Below, piece by piece: positions 36,095 to 47,497 of a stretch of 64,000 nt of DNA; within the stretch, counting starts at the first letter, position 1; the number at the start of each line of letters is the position of its first letter. Source of the DNA: Xanthomonas campestris pv. badrii. Lineage in GTDB: Bacteria; Pseudomonadota; Gammaproteobacteria; Xanthomonadales; Xanthomonadaceae. The notes under the pieces are model-generated. The model had not been told where the DNA came from. It made no database searches and was given only the letters and a program-made list of their open reading frames with translations. Made by a program: the position numbers and the translations under genes. The DNA lies in contig NZ_CP051651.1 in assembly GCF_012848175.1 (NCBI RefSeq), forward strand, positions 4,533,501 to 4,597,500. The letters run 5' to 3'.

Positions 36095-38218
36095 ATGCCC
36101 AGACTCACCCTGTTGGCCGCCGCCTGCGGCCTGTTCGCCACGAGCGCCGCGCCGCTCGTCCTGGCCGCCGATGCGGCGCCTTTGCAGGTCCTCCCCACCG
36201 TGCAGGTGGACGCCGCCCGTGTGCACGGGGTGGACGACTTCGACCTGCCGGCCTCGTTCACCGTGGTGGCGGCCGACGACGACAACCGCCGCGGCGCGCA
36301 GGTCTCCGAGTTGCTGGACGGCATCCCCGGGCTGGTGGCGCGCGACCGCCAGAATTACGCGCAGGACACCCAGTTGTCGATCCGCGGCTTCGGCGCGCGC
36401 TCCACCTTCGGCGTGCGCGGCGTGCGGCTGCTGGTGGACGGCATCCCGGCCAGCATGCCCGATGGCCAGGGCCAGCTGTCGCACTTCAACGTACTGGGCG
36501 CTGAGCGGGTGGAAGTGCTGCGCGGGCCGTTTTCGGCGCTGTACGGCAATTCCTCCGGCGGCGTGCTGCAGCTGTGGAGCGCCGACGGCAAGCCGGACGA
36601 CCCCTGGCGGCTGCGCGCCACCTACGGCAGCAATGCCACCGTCAACGTGGGTGCGCAGTTGCTCGGCCAGCAGGGCGCGGTGCATTACAACCTGGCCGCC
36701 AACCATTTCGAGACCGACGGTTTCCGCGACCATAGCCGCGCCAGGCGCGAGTCGGTCAACGCCAAGCTGGGTTTCGATCTGGCGCCCGGCCGCCGGCTGG
36801 ATCTGGTGCTCAACTATCTGGATGCGCCCGATGCGCAGGACCCGCTGGGCCTGAGCCGCGACCAGTTCAACGCCGACCCGCGCCAGGCCACCGCGGTGGC
36901 TACCCAGTTCAACACCCGCAAGTCGGTACGCCAGAGCCAGGCCGGGGCCATCTTTACCCAGCAGTTCGACAGCCAGACGCTGCGGCTGATGGCCTATGGC
37001 GGCCAGCGCAGCGTGGAGCAGTTCCTCTCGGTGCCGGTGGCGGTGCAGCGCAACCCGCTGCATGCCGGCGGGGTGATCGATCTGGACAGCAATTACGAAG
37101 GTGCCGACGCGCGCTGGGCCTGGCAGGGGCAGGCGCTGGGCCGGCCGCTGCAGCTCACCGTGGGCGCCAACGTCGACCGCCAGCGCCAGCACCGCACCGG
37201 CTACGAGAACTTCGTCGGCGATGCGTTGGGTGTGCAGGGTGCGCTACGCCGCAATCAGCGCGACCGGGTCGAAAACGTGGACCAGTTTGCGCAAGCGTGG
37301 TGGCAGTGGAGCGAGCGCTGGTCGGCATTGCTGGGTGTGCGCCATAGCCAAGTGCGCTTTGCGTCGGACGACCATTACATCGTGGGCCGCAATCCCGACG
37401 ACAGCGGCCGGCGCGAGTATTCGGCCACCACGCCGGTGGCCGGCATCGTGTTCCGCGCCACCGACGATCTGCGCTTTTACGCCTCCGCCGGACGCGGCTT
37501 CGAAACGCCTACCTTCAACGAGCTGGGCTATCGCAACGATGGCGCGGCCGGGTTGGCGCTGGACCTGGGCGCGGCCACCAGCCGCAATTATGAGATCGGC
37601 AGCAAGTGGCGCGCGCAAAGCGGCGCGGCATTGCAGGTGGCGCTGTTTCGCGCCGACACCGACAACGAACTGGCGGTGGCCAGCAACACCAACGGCCGCA
37701 GCACCTTCCGCAACATCGGCGCCACCCGCCGCCAGGGCGCGGAGCTGAGCTGGCAGCAACCGCTGGGCACCACCCAGCAGCTGCAGCTGGCCTATACCTT
37801 TGTCGACGCCACCGTGCGCGATGGCTACCTCACCTGTGCCAGCAGCGGCTGCGCGGTGCCCACCGCGCCGGTGGCCAGCGGGTCGCGCCTACCCGGCGTG
37901 CCGCGTCAGCAGCTGTTTGCGCGCTGGCAATGGCAGCCGATGCAGTGGCAGTTCGCCGCCGAAACGGTGGCCTCCGCTGCCACCGTGGTCAACGACCTGG
38001 CCAGTGAGCGTGCGCCCGGCTATGCGTTGGTCAACCTGGAAGCCTCGCGCCGCTGGACCACCGCGCACGGGGCGCTACGCACGTTTGCGCGCCTCGACAA
38101 CGCGTTGGACCGCCAGTGCGTGGGCTCGGTGATCGTCAACGACGGCAACGGACGCTATTACGAACCCGGCCCGGACCGCACTTACACGGTGGGGCTGCAG
38201 TGGGATTTTGGTGGGTGA
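36095..38218 (+). CDS. TonB-dependent outer-membrane receptor
   Basis: This is a 707-residue receptor. A signal peptide (MPRLTLLAAACGLFATSAAPLVLAAD) precedes a plug domain with LLDGIPGLVARDRQNYAQDTQLSIRGFGARSTFGVRGVRLLVDGIPA and the conserved GAERVEVLRGPFSALYGNSSGG. A beta-barrel follows to the C-terminus (TYTVGLQWDFGG). This plug type is found in siderophore, heme and vitamin B12-like receptors, so the cargo is not readable. The ATG at 36095 fits the signal peptide. The frame is open 57 bases further upstream with no signal. The gene diverges from the aminotransferase gene. Confidence 0.9.
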   Translation: MPRLTLLAAACGLFATSAAPLVLAADAAPLQVLPTVQVDAARVHGVDDFDLPASFTVVAADDDNRRGAQVSELLDGIPGLVARDRQNYAQDTQLSIRGFGARSTFGVRGVRLLVDGIPASMPDGQGQLSHFNVLGAERVEVLRGPFSALYGNSSGGVLQLWSADGKPDDPWRLRATYGSNATVNVGAQLLGQQGAVHYNLAANHFETDGFRDHSRARRESVNAKLGFDLAPGRRLDLVLNYLDAPDAQDPLGLSRDQFNADPRQATAVATQFNTRKSVRQSQAGAIFTQQFDSQTLRLMAYGGQRSVEQFLSVPVAVQRNPLHAGGVIDLDSNYEGADARWAWQGQALGRPLQLTVGANVDRQRQHRTGYENFVGDALGVQGALRRNQRDRVENVDQFAQAWWQWSERWSALLGVRHSQVRFASDDHYIVGRNPDDSGRREYSATTPVAGIVFRATDDLRFYASAGRGFETPTFNELGYRNDGAAGLALDLGAATSRNYEIGSKWRAQSGAALQVALFRADTDNELAVASNTNGRSTFRNIGATRRQGAELSWQQPLGTTQQLQLAYTFVDATVRDGYLTCASSGCAVPTAPVASGSRLPGVPRQQLFARWQWQPMQWQFAAETVASAATVVNDLASERAPGYALVNLEASRRWTTAHGALRTFARLDNALDRQCVGSVIVNDGNGRYYEPGPDRTYTVGLQWDFGG

Positions 38219-38728
38219 GCCTGTGGCGGCGGTGCGCGTTCTCCACCGCGCGTGCCGCTTCACCGCGTCTGTTTCATCGCGTACCAGGCAAGCACACTGG
38301 TAGCTCAATCGGATCGCTGATCCGGATGCAGGCACCTCGAGCAACGGAAACGCCGCAGCAGATCCGCGCCGGTGTGAGTGAGTCTGGCGGATAAGTCGAG
38401 CGTCGTGTGGCCATGCTGGTTTCGGGCATCAGCGGCGCTTGCCTGCTGGTGGTCGCGGTGGTGTCTGGGGCGCCGCCGTTGAAGCCTCGACACCGCCTGC
38501 GGGTGCGGGCGCATCGTCTTCTCCTGGATTGACCGGAACCACGCGCTTGTGCGGTCTTGCAGCATGATCCTGGCGCTGCCGGTAATGATGCGATGCAACC
38601 GAATATGAGGCCCGATGCAGTGTTGATGGCGCTTCGATGATGACGCAGCGCAACAGCATTGGTGCTGACGTTGCGCTCGCCTCGTGGCGGGTATACACGT
38701 TGGGCCGTCATTTCAGCCGGAGACCCTG
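38219..38728. other. Intergenic region before the aldehyde dehydrogenase operon
   Basis: No gene is seen in these 510 bases. Near its end is a possible sigma-54 promoter (38659-38675). Confidence 0.5.
38659..38675 (+). promoter_or_regulatory. Possible sigma-54 (RpoN) promoter
   Basis: The sequence TTGGTGCTGACGTTGCG has the -24 GG and -12 GC elements 10 bases apart, as in the consensus TTGGCACGN4TTGCW. The -24 part matches in TTGG only, with CACG replaced by TGCT. A start site about 12 bases downstream of the GC would be near 38686, some 43 bases before the ATG. Confidence 0.35.
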
Positions 38729-40258
<1,530 letters not shown>

Positions 40259-40365
40259 CGTGCTGCCGGTGCCGCCCAGCTGCGTCGCTGCAGATTGATC
40301 TCGATCAACGCGTCGCTGCCGCGCCTGACGCATCCTGGCCCGGCCAGACACGATGCGGGGACACC

Positions 40366-41394
40366 ATGGACACGACGATGAAAGCCGCAGTGGTGCGCCA
40401 ATTCGGCGCACCACTGGTGATCGAGGAAGTGCAGGTGCCGCGGCCCCAGGCCGGCGACCTGCTGGTCAGGATCCAGGCCTGCGGGGTCTGCCACACCGAT
40501 CTGCACGCCGCGCAGGGCGACTGGCCGGTCAAGCCGAATCCTCCGTTCATTCCCGGCCATGAAGGCGTGGGCTATGTGGTGGCGGTGGGTGCCGGCGTGC
40601 GTCACGTCAAGGAAGGCGACCGGGTCGGCATTCCCTGGCTGTACTCGGCCTGCGGGCATTGCGAGCACTGCCTGGGTGGCTGGGAAACCCTGTGCGAGGC
40701 GCAGCAGAACAGCGGCTATTCGGTCAATGGCGGCTTTGCGCAGTACGCGCTGGCCAATGCCGATTACGTTGGGCATCTGCCCGCCACCCTGGGGTTTGTC
40801 GAGGTCGCGCCGATCCTGTGCGCAGGCGTCACCGTCTACAAGGGATTGAAGGTCACCGACACCACGCCCGGCCAATGGGTGGTGGTTTCCGGCATCGGCG
40901 GGCTCGGCCATCTGGCGGTGCAGTACGCCAGGGCGATGGGCCTGAACGTTGCGGCGGTGGACGTGGACGACGCCAAGCTGGCGCTGGCCAGGCGCTTGGG
41001 CGCCACGGTGACGGTCAACGCCTTGACCACTGATCCTGTGGCCTACCTGAAGAAGGAAATCGGCGGCGCGCATGGTGCCCTGGTCACCGCAGTATCGCCC
41101 AGGGCCTTCGAGCAGGCGATCGGCATGGTGCGCCGCGGTGGCACGGTATCGCTCAACGGCCTGCCGCCGGGCCAGTTCCCGCTGGACATCTTCGGCATGG
41201 TGCTCAATGGCGTGACCGTACGCGGCTCGATCGTCGGCACCCGGCTGGACCTGCAGGAGTCGCTGGCCTTCGCCGAGCAGGGCAAGGTCGCGGCAACCGT
41301 GACCACCGACGCCCTGGACAACATCAACGACGTGTTCGCGCGCATGCACGCCGGAACGATCGAGGGGCGTATCGTGCTCGACATGGCGGCCTGA
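40366..41394 (+). CDS. adhP: Zinc-dependent alcohol dehydrogenase AdhP
   Basis: This is a 342-residue medium-chain alcohol dehydrogenase. The catalytic-zinc region is [17 protein letters not shown] with GHEGVGYVV, the structural-zinc region is [15 protein letters not shown], and the NAD-binding loop is [21 protein letters not shown]. The length and motifs match propanol-preferring AdhP. It oxidises ethanol and other primary alcohols to aldehydes, feeding the aldehyde dehydrogenase gene 107 bases upstream. The start at 40366 ([14 protein letters not shown]) follows GGGGACACC; an in-frame ATG four codons later is the more usual family start. Confidence 0.92.
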   Translation: MDTTMKAAVVRQFGAPLVIEEVQVPRPQAGDLLVRIQACGVCHTDLHAAQGDWPVKPNPPFIPGHEGVGYVVAVGAGVRHVKEGDRVGIPWLYSACGHCEHCLGGWETLCEAQQNSGYSVNGGFAQYALANADYVGHLPATLGFVEVAPILCAGVTVYKGLKVTDTTPGQWVVVSGIGGLGHLAVQYARAMGLNVAAVDVDDAKLALARRLGATVTVNALTTDPVAYLKKEIGGAHGALVTAVSPRAFEQAIGMVRRGGTVSLNGLPPGQFPLDIFGMVLNGVTVRGSIVGTRLDLQESLAFAEQGKVAATVTTDALDNINDVFARMHAGTIEGRIVLDMAA

Positions 41395-41415
41395 CCGCGC
41401 CGCAGGAGGCAGACC

Positions 41416-41811
41416 ATGCAGGGCACCGCCACGCTGACAGACCCGCCGTTGCAGGTAACGGCAACGCTTGCCGCGCAGCAGCTGATCGACACGCTGCGTG
41501 CGCGGCATGGCGATCTGCTGTTCCATCAATCCGGCGGTTGCTGCGATGGCTCTTCGCCAATGTGCTTTGCGGTGGGCGATTTCATCGTGGGCGACCGCGA
41601 TGTGCTGCTGGGCGAGATCGCCGGTGCGCCGTTCTACATCAGTCCATCGCAATTTGCGTACTGGAAGCACACCCAGTTGATCATCGACGTGGTGCCCGGG
41701 CGCGGCGGCATGTTTTCGCTGGAGAACGGCGAGGGCGTGCGATTCCTGGTGCGCTCGCGCCTGTTCAGCGACGAGGAGATGGCGCAACTGTCGGCGGCCG
41801 GGCGGGTGTGA
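41416..41811 (+). CDS. DUF779 domain protein
   Basis: This is a 131-residue soluble protein with the DUF779 core HQSGGCCDGSSPMCFAVGDF...YWKHTQLIIDVVPGRGGMFSLENG. The CCDG cysteines and the late Cys suggest a metal or redox role, but none is known. DUF779 genes are often adjacent to aldehyde dehydrogenase genes, as here, which supports a role in the aldehyde pathway. The ATG follows AGGAGG 21 bases after the adhP stop, so it belongs to the operon. Confidence 0.88.
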   Translation: MQGTATLTDPPLQVTATLAAQQLIDTLRARHGDLLFHQSGGCCDGSSPMCFAVGDFIVGDRDVLLGEIAGAPFYISPSQFAYWKHTQLIIDVVPGRGGMFSLENGEGVRFLVRSRLFSDEEMAQLSAAGRV

Positions 41812-41861
41812 GGCGTTGAGCCAATAGGCGTCGCCGCGGGATCAAGCGAACACGACAACGA

Positions 41862-42023
41862 TCACGGTGCGCTGCCTGGCTTCTTGGCCGGGGTGTCGTC
41901 ATCGGCGGGAACCAGGGTATCTGGCGCGTCGCCGGCACCCCGGTCCTCGTAGTGTTCGGCATCGCGTTTGCCATGCTGCTCGCCCGGTTGGGCGGGTTGC
42001 TCGCGTAGGGGGTCACGGGTCAT
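41862..42023 (-). CDS. Small hypothetical acidic protein
   Basis: This is a 53-residue hydrophilic protein (MTRDPLREQPAQPGEQHGKR, then acidic, ending TPAKKPGSAP). A clear ribosome site (CAGGAGACC) precedes the ATG at 42023, and it diverges from the 132-residue gene upstream of ku. No family is recognised. The composition suggests a disordered protein. Confidence 0.55.
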   Translation of the reverse strand: MTRDPLREQPAQPGEQHGKRDAEHYEDRGAGDAPDTLVPADDDTPAKKPGSAP

Positions 42024-42174
42024 GGCTGGTCTCCTGCACTTCGATGGATGCCTGAGTTCACCGCGCGCACGGTGAAAGCCGCGCAAATCGCAAGATGTAT
42101 GCGCATTTCTCACGCATGGATCACGGCGGGGGCGGTACTGATGACAGCCCCATGCCGCACCGTGGAGCAGACCC

Positions 42175-42573
42175 ATGCGCCCCCTGGACCGCCGTCCCGA
42201 TCGTCGCCTGTTCAGCGTCCACCTTGACCCGGCATCGCCCAGGCGCGCGCACCACAGAGTGCTTGTTGCCGATCCGGTGGGTGTGGCCCAGGACTTCCAC
42301 TATTACAGCCTGGCCGATTACCAGCGCCGCCGTCGGCGCGGCGGGCCGACCTGGCGCGATCTTTCGCCGGTCTACGCGTTTGCGCGCGTCACGCATGCGG
42401 CCGACTGGCCGCGCGGCGCCGATGCACAGTGCGAACAGGCATTGGCCGCGCAATGGGAAAGCATGCGTGGCAGCTCGCGTCTGGATTGGCCGCATGCACG
42501 CCACATCGTCGAGGATGCCTGGCTGGCGCTGGACCACATTCCCAACGCTGCCGTACACGGAGTAGCGCACTGA
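42175..42573 (+). CDS. Hypothetical protein coupled to ku
   Basis: This is a 132-residue soluble protein (MRPLDRRPDRRLFSVHLDPA, then ADPVGVAQDFHYYSLADYQRRR, ending WLALDHIPNAAVHGVAH). GGAGCAG precedes the ATG at 42175. The stop TGA shares its last base with the ku ATG (TGATG), so the two are translated together and this protein may take part in the same repair pathway. I recognise no family. Confidence 0.7.
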   Translation: MRPLDRRPDRRLFSVHLDPASPRRAHHRVLVADPVGVAQDFHYYSLADYQRRRRRGGPTWRDLSPVYAFARVTHAADWPRGADAQCEQALAAQWESMRGSSRLDWPHARHIVEDAWLALDHIPNAAVHGVAH

Positions 42574-43523
42574 TGGCGCGACCGATCTGGACCGGCACGC
42601 TGTCCTTTGGCTTGCTCAATGTACCGGTGTCGCTGATGTCCGGTGAGCGCAAGGTGGATCTGCACTTTCGCATGCTGGATTCGCGCGACAAGAAGCCGAT
42701 CCGGTTCGAACGCGTCAACGCCGACACCGGCGATGAGGTGCCGTGGAAGGAGATCGTCAAGGCGTTCGAGTACGACAAGGGCAGCTATGTCATCGTCGAG
42801 GAACAAGACATCCGTTCGGCCGCGCCGGAGAGCCACGAGACCGTGGAAGTGGAAACCTTCGTCGATGCGGCCGACATCGACCCGCGCTATTTCGAGAAGC
42901 CCTACATCCTGGTACCCGGCAAGAAGGCCGAGAAAGGCTATGTGCTGCTGCGCGAAACCCTGCGCGATACCGGCAAGGTCGGCATCGCCAAGGTGGTGAT
43001 CCGCACCCGTGAATACCTGGCCGCCGTGATGCCGCAGGGCGATGCGTTGATCCTGCTGCTGCTGCGCTACCAGCAGGAAGTGGTGGACCCGCAGGACTAC
43101 AAGCTGCCGGCGGGCGCGGTGGGCGACTACCGCATCACCGCCAAGGAGCAGCAGATGGCCAGGCAATTGATCGAGTCGATGTCCGGTACCTGGCAGCCGG
43201 AGGATTACCACGACGAGTTCCGCGGCAAGCTGGAAAAGATCCTGCGCAAGCGCATCCAGGCCAAGGGCGGCACCACCAGGGTGGAGGCCGAGCCGCCGCA
43301 GCACGAAGACGCCACCACCAACGTGGTGGATTTCATGTCGCTGCTGCAGAAGAGCCTGCAGGCCAACACGCGCACGCCAGCCAAGAAGACCGGCGCTGCC
43401 GCTACCTCGGCGCCAGCGAGCAAGAAAGCCACCAAGAAAGCTGCGAAGAAGGCGACGAAGAAGACCGCCAGCAAAGCGACCAAGAAGAGCGCAACCGCCG
43501 CGCCGCGCCGCAAGGCGGGCTAG
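42573..43523 (+). CDS. ku: Ku protein for non-homologous end joining
   Basis: This is a 316-residue bacterial Ku. It starts MARPIWTGTLSFGLLNVPVSL and carries the Ku core (KPIRFERVNADTGDEV, EKPYILVPGKKAEKGYVLLRETL, YQQEVVDPQDYKLP), which forms the homodimeric ring on DNA ends and recruits LigD. The C-terminus, from about residue 262, is a Lys/Ala/Thr-rich tail (KKATKKAAKKATKKTASKATKK) expected to add DNA binding. It overlaps the upstream gene by one base, and the LigD gene follows 3 bases after its stop, giving a compact repair operon. Confidence 0.95.
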   Translation: MARPIWTGTLSFGLLNVPVSLMSGERKVDLHFRMLDSRDKKPIRFERVNADTGDEVPWKEIVKAFEYDKGSYVIVEEQDIRSAAPESHETVEVETFVDAADIDPRYFEKPYILVPGKKAEKGYVLLRETLRDTGKVGIAKVVIRTREYLAAVMPQGDALILLLLRYQQEVVDPQDYKLPAGAVGDYRITAKEQQMARQLIESMSGTWQPEDYHDEFRGKLEKILRKRIQAKGGTTRVEAEPPQHEDATTNVVDFMSLLQKSLQANTRTPAKKTGAAATSAPASKKATKKAAKKATKKTASKATKKSATAAPRRKAG

Positions 43524-43526
43524 CCC

Positions 43527-45725
43527 ATGGCCGCGCGCAACGGCAGGACCAAGGGTCGCACCAACCCAGGCCCGGCGCAGCAGGATCCCGGCAGTTCGGA
43601 CCAACGCGCCACACCAGCCTCGCAAGCCGGCAAGGAACGGAGCACCCGGCGCAAGCCGAACGACAGCCAGTGGCGCACCCGCGCACTGGCACTGGATGGT
43701 GCGCGCGACACGCTCTGTCCCACCGGCCTGCGCGCGCAGCTGGCCCTACTACGCGCGCAGGCACCGGATGGCGATGCCTGGTTGCACGAAATCAAATGGG
43801 ATGGCTACCGCCTGCTGGCCGATCTGGTCGACGGCAGCGCGCAGCTGCGCTCGCGCAACGACCAGGCCTGGACAGCCAACTTTCCCGAGCTTGCCCGCGC
43901 CATCCAGGCACTGCCGGTACGCGATGCGCGGCTGGATGGCGAGCTGGTGGTGCTGGATGCGCAGGGGCGCAGCGATTTCACGGCCTTGCAGCAGGCGCTC
44001 GATGGCAGCGCGCGGCAACCCCTGCGCTACCTGGTGTTCGACCTGCTTGGCGTGGCCGGAGTGGACCTGCGCAACACACCGCTGGTGCAGCGTAAACAGC
44101 TGCTGCGCGCGCTGCTCGGCAACACGCCAAGCACGCTGGCCTACAGCGACCACGTGATCGGGCGTGGCCCCGAGGTCTTCGCAGCCAGTGCCGACAAGGG
44201 CTGGGAAGGCATTGTCAGCAAGCGTGCGGAAGCCGTCTATCGCGGCGGCCGCAGTGCCGACTGGGTCAAGACCAAGCACGAAGACAGCGACGAGTTCGTG
44301 GTGGTGGGATATACCGACCCGAAGGGTGCGCGTAGCGGGTTCGGTGCGCTGCTGCTGGCGCAACCCGAGGGTAAAACGCTGCGTTATGTGGGGCGTGTGG
44401 GCACCGGCTTCGATGCCGCGCTGCTTGGCGAGATCACCGCGCAGCTACGCGCGCTACGCAGCGATACCGCCACGCTGACATTGCCCGCGCATCTGCCTGG
44501 TCGCCCACGCGATGTGCATTGGGTACGGCCGGAGTTGATCGCCGAGATCGCTTTCCGCGGCTGGGCGCGGCAGGGTTTGCTGCGGCAAGCCGCATTCAAG
44601 CGTTTACGACCAGACAAGCCGGTGAGTGACCTGGGTGGCGACCGAGGCAGCCCCGGCACTGCAACGCGCACCACCACACGCAAGCAGCTCTTTGCACGCA
44701 AAGCCACGAGCAGCCAGGTGACCACGTCCAGGGCGTCACGCAGTGCAGCCAACGGGCCTGCGCAGGAACGCGTGACCCATTCGCGCTCCAGGCGCAGCAG
44801 CACCTCAGCGACAGTCGCCACGTCCGCCGCAGGATCAGTCACGTCCGGTGCGGCAAGTGGCGCATCCGAAGACGGCGTGACCGTGACCCATCCCGAACGT
44901 GTGGTGTTTCCTGCGCTGGACATCAGCAAGGGCGAGGTGGCCGCCTACTACCGCGCAGTGGCGCCGCTGGTGCTGGCCGAAGTTGCACGCAGGCCGCTGT
45001 CGTTGCTGCGTTGCCCCGATGGCGTGGGCGGCGACTGCTTCTTCCAGAAGCACCAGGCCCGTCAGCTGGGCGCGCATATCAAGACGGTCGCGCTCGAGCA
45101 GAAAAGCGGCACTGAAGACTACCTCTACATCGACGACGCGGCAGGCTTGCTCGAACTGGTACAGATGAACACCCTGGAGCTGCATCCCTGGGGCGCGGGC
45201 ATCGACGATCCGGAACACCCGGACCGGCTGGTCTTCGACCTGGACCCGGGCGAAGGCGTTGCCTGGAGCGAGGTGGTGGCGGCAGCACGCGACATCCGCA
45301 CCAAGCTGCGTGCGGCGGGCCTGGAAAGCGCGGTGCGCCTATCCGGTGGCAAGGGCCTGCACGTCGTGGTGCCGATCGTACCGGAGGCGAGCTGGGAGCA
45401 GGCACGCGACTTCTGCGAGGCGTTTGCGCAGGCGCTGGCCACGCAGGCGCCGGAGCGCTACGTAGCGACCATGAGCAAGGCCAAGCGCGAAGGCGTGATC
45501 TTTATCGACTGGCTGCGCAACGGGCGCGGCAATACCAGTGTGTGCTCGTGGTCGCTGCGTGCACGCGCCGCTGCCACCGTGGCGGTGCCGCTGCGCTGGG
45601 AGGAGCTGGGCAAACTCAGTGGCCCGGATGCATTTCCGTTGGACAAGGCCGTGCAGCGTGCCAAGCGTCAACGCAGCGACCCCTGGGCCAGCGTGCTGGC
45701 GCTCAGTCAGTCTCTCCCCGGCTAG
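43527..45725 (+). CDS. ligD: LigD-type DNA ligase/polymerase without the phosphoesterase domain
   Basis: This 732-residue enzyme has two catalytic domains. After a basic low-complexity N-terminus (about 1-70) the ATP-dependent ligase domain has the nucleotidyl-transfer motif HEIKWDGYR with Lys90, then LDGELVVLD, GWEGIVSKR and WVKTK. A Ser/Thr/Arg-rich linker (about 375-440) leads to the polymerase/primase domain, with Asp571 and Asp573 in VFDLDPGEG and later RLSGGKGLHVVVP. The N-terminal phosphoesterase domain of Pseudomonas LigD is absent: there is no room before the ligase motif. The enzyme would fill and seal ends brought together by Ku but would lack 3'-end trimming. Start ATG 3 bases after ku. 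Confidence 0.93.
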   Translation: MAARNGRTKGRTNPGPAQQDPGSSDQRATPASQAGKERSTRRKPNDSQWRTRALALDGARDTLCPTGLRAQLALLRAQAPDGDAWLHEIKWDGYRLLADLVDGSAQLRSRNDQAWTANFPELARAIQALPVRDARLDGELVVLDAQGRSDFTALQQALDGSARQPLRYLVFDLLGVAGVDLRNTPLVQRKQLLRALLGNTPSTLAYSDHVIGRGPEVFAASADKGWEGIVSKRAEAVYRGGRSADWVKTKHEDSDEFVVVGYTDPKGARSGFGALLLAQPEGKTLRYVGRVGTGFDAALLGEITAQLRALRSDTATLTLPAHLPGRPRDVHWVRPELIAEIAFRGWARQGLLRQAAFKRLRPDKPVSDLGGDRGSPGTATRTTTRKQLFARKATSSQVTTSRASRSAANGPAQERVTHSRSRRSSTSATVATSAAGSVTSGAASGASEDGVTVTHPERVVFPALDISKGEVAAYYRAVAPLVLAEVARRPLSLLRCPDGVGGDCFFQKHQARQLGAHIKTVALEQKSGTEDYLYIDDAAGLLELVQMNTLELHPWGAGIDDPEHPDRLVFDLDPGEGVAWSEVVAAARDIRTKLRAAGLESAVRLSGGKGLHVVVPIVPEASWEQARDFCEAFAQALATQAPERYVATMSKAKREGVIFIDWLRNGRGNTSVCSWSLRARAAATVAVPLRWEELGKLSGPDAFPLDKAVQRAKRQRSDPWASVLALSQSLPG

Positions 45726-45867
45726 AGGCCAGGCGCAGAGCGCATCGTGGTGAAACAGGGTGTGATGCAGGCGGGCGATGCATCGGGTGCGATTGCAGCG
45801 GGTCACCGCCCCCTTCGTCAGAGAAAGGTGCCTGCATGCATCACTGCATGCAGGCAGCGCATTGCCG

Positions 45868-45930
45868 CAGGAGCGTGCCCGCGCGCGACGGCTTCCTCGA
45901 TAACGCCCTGTCGCTCGGGCGCGCTCCTAC
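45868..45930. repeat. REP-like inverted repeat
   Basis: A left arm beginning CAGGAGCGTGCCCGCGCGCGAC (written here as one 22-base element in two parts: CAGGAGCGTGCC and CGCGCGCGAC) faces a right arm GTCGCTCGGGCGCGCTCCTAC at 45910-45930 across a loop of about 20 bases. It is the same class as the repeat at 21822. Confidence 0.7.
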
Positions 45931-46033
45931 GCAGCCAGCGATACCGGTCGCTGCGACGCCCTTGCGTATGTCGATAAGGGTCCCGCGTCGGCGAACCTCA
46001 AGAATCGAAACACGTAACGCGCGATGCTGTGAC

Positions 46034-46068
46034 GATTCCCGAATCCCGAATCCCGAATCCCGAATCCC
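46034..46068. repeat. Heptad repeat tract, five copies
   Basis: Five tandem copies of the heptad GGGAATC are read on the minus strand (GATTCCC or GAATCCC on the plus strand). The tract starts 4 bases past the lldD stop. Confidence 0.85.
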
Positions 46069-46072
46069 GGCA

Positions 46073-47233
46073 TCAAGGCGACACCACCGCCTCGCGCGTC
46101 ACCCGGCTCAAGGCATCTGCGCTGATCTCGGCAATGGAATGCGTGCCGGTCAGCGTCATCGCCACGCGCATTTCCTTTTCGATCAGCGTCAGCAGGTTTT
46201 CCACGCCGGCCTGGCCGCCTGCGGCCAGCGCATAGACGAAGGCGCGGCCCAGCAACACCGCATCGGCACCGAGCGCGAGCATGCGCACCACATCCAGCCC
46301 GCTGCGGATGCCCGAGTCGGCCAGGATCTTGAGCTCGCCCTTCACCGCATCGGCAATGGCCGGCAATGCACGCGCACTGGACAGCACACCGTCGAGCTGG
46401 CGCCCGCCATGGTTGGACACCACGATGCCATCGGCGCCGAAGCGCACCGCATCGCGCGCATCGTCCGGGTCCAGGATGCCCTTGATCACCATCGGCCCGG
46501 TCCAGAACTCGCGTATCCACTCCAGGTCCTTCCACGAGATGGATGGATCGAAGTTGGCCGCCAGCCAGCCGATGTAGTCCTGCAGGCCGGTGGGACTGCC
46601 GCGGTAGGCTGAGATGTTGCCCAGGTCGTGCGGCTTGCCGAGCAGGCCCACGTCCCAGGCCCAGCGCGGGTGCGTCACCGCCTGCAGCATGCGTCGCAGC
46701 GATGCATTGGGCCCGCTCATGCCCGAATGCGCATCGCGGTAGCGCGCGCCCGGCGTGGGCATGTCCACGGTGAACACCAGCGTGGTGACGCCGGCCGCCT
46801 TGGCGCGCTCCAGCGCGTTGCGCATGAAGCCACGGTCCTTGAGCACGTAGAGCTGGAACCACATCGGCCGTTCGATCGCCGGCGCCACTTCCTCGATCGG
46901 GCACACCGACACCGTGGACAAGGTAAACGGAATGCCGCGCGCCGCCGCCGCGCGGGCGGCCTGCACTTCGCCGCGCCGCGCGTACATGCCGGTCAGCCCC
47001 ACCGGTGCCAGGGCCACCGGCATCGCCAGGGTTTCGCCGAACAGCTCGGTGCTCAGGCTCAGGTCGGACATGTTGCGCAGCACCCGCTGGCGCAGCGCGA
47101 TATCGGCCAGGTCCGACACATTGCGCCGCAAGGTGTGCTCGGCATACGCACCGCCATCGATGTAGTGAAACAGGAACGGCGGCAGGCGCGCCTGGGCAGC
47201 AGCACGGTAGTCGGAAGCGGCGGAAATGATCAT
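46073..47233 (-). CDS. lldD: FMN-dependent L-lactate dehydrogenase
   Basis: This is a 386-residue alpha-hydroxy-acid oxidising flavoprotein. It starts [20 protein letters not shown] and has [40 protein letters not shown], the FMN-site segment [12 protein letters not shown] with the catalytic His, and [21 protein letters not shown]. The length equals that of E. coli LldD, which oxidises L-lactate to pyruvate at the inner membrane and passes electrons to quinone. The ATG at 47233 was preferred over one 20 codons upstream by family length. A heptad repeat follows the stop. Confidence 0.92.
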   Translation of the reverse strand: MIISAASDYRAAAQARLPPFLFHYIDGGAYAEHTLRRNVSDLADIALRQRVLRNMSDLSLSTELFGETLAMPVALAPVGLTGMYARRGEVQAARAAAARGIPFTLSTVSVCPIEEVAPAIERPMWFQLYVLKDRGFMRNALERAKAAGVTTLVFTVDMPTPGARYRDAHSGMSGPNASLRRMLQAVTHPRWAWDVGLLGKPHDLGNISAYRGSPTGLQDYIGWLAANFDPSISWKDLEWIREFWTGPMVIKGILDPDDARDAVRFGADGIVVSNHGGRQLDGVLSSARALPAIADAVKGELKILADSGIRSGLDVVRMLALGADAVLLGRAFVYALAAGGQAGVENLLTLIEKEMRVAMTLTGTHSIAEISADALSRVTREAVVSP

Positions 47234-47497
47234 CGAAGACAAGGCGGGGGCAGGGGAGCCGCCGAGTGTAAGGCGATCGGCATGCGAGGGCATCGCGGGC
47301 CTGGCCGGTCATCCGCTCCATGCCGGGGTTTTGCTCCGTGCATCGCCGGTTTCGTCGCCGTTGGCAGGGCTTGCTCGCATGGCGCTGGTCTCCGCTGCCT
47401 GCGGGCAGCAGCATGCAGTCGTGGCCCGCACGCCAATGCGGTCCTGTCCGCATCGGACATCTCAGGCTGCAGGGCGGCCATCCAGGAGACAGTGGCA

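Larger units (their letters stand above)
45726..46072. other. Intergenic region of repeats between ligD and lldD
   Basis: No gene is seen. This 347-base convergent gap contains a REP-type inverted repeat and a heptad tract, listed separately. Confidence 0.6.

Noticed and set aside
34982..37192. A long minus-strand frame running over the aminotransferase and TonB receptor genes
   Set aside because: It covers two well-supported genes in other frames and shows only shadow composition.
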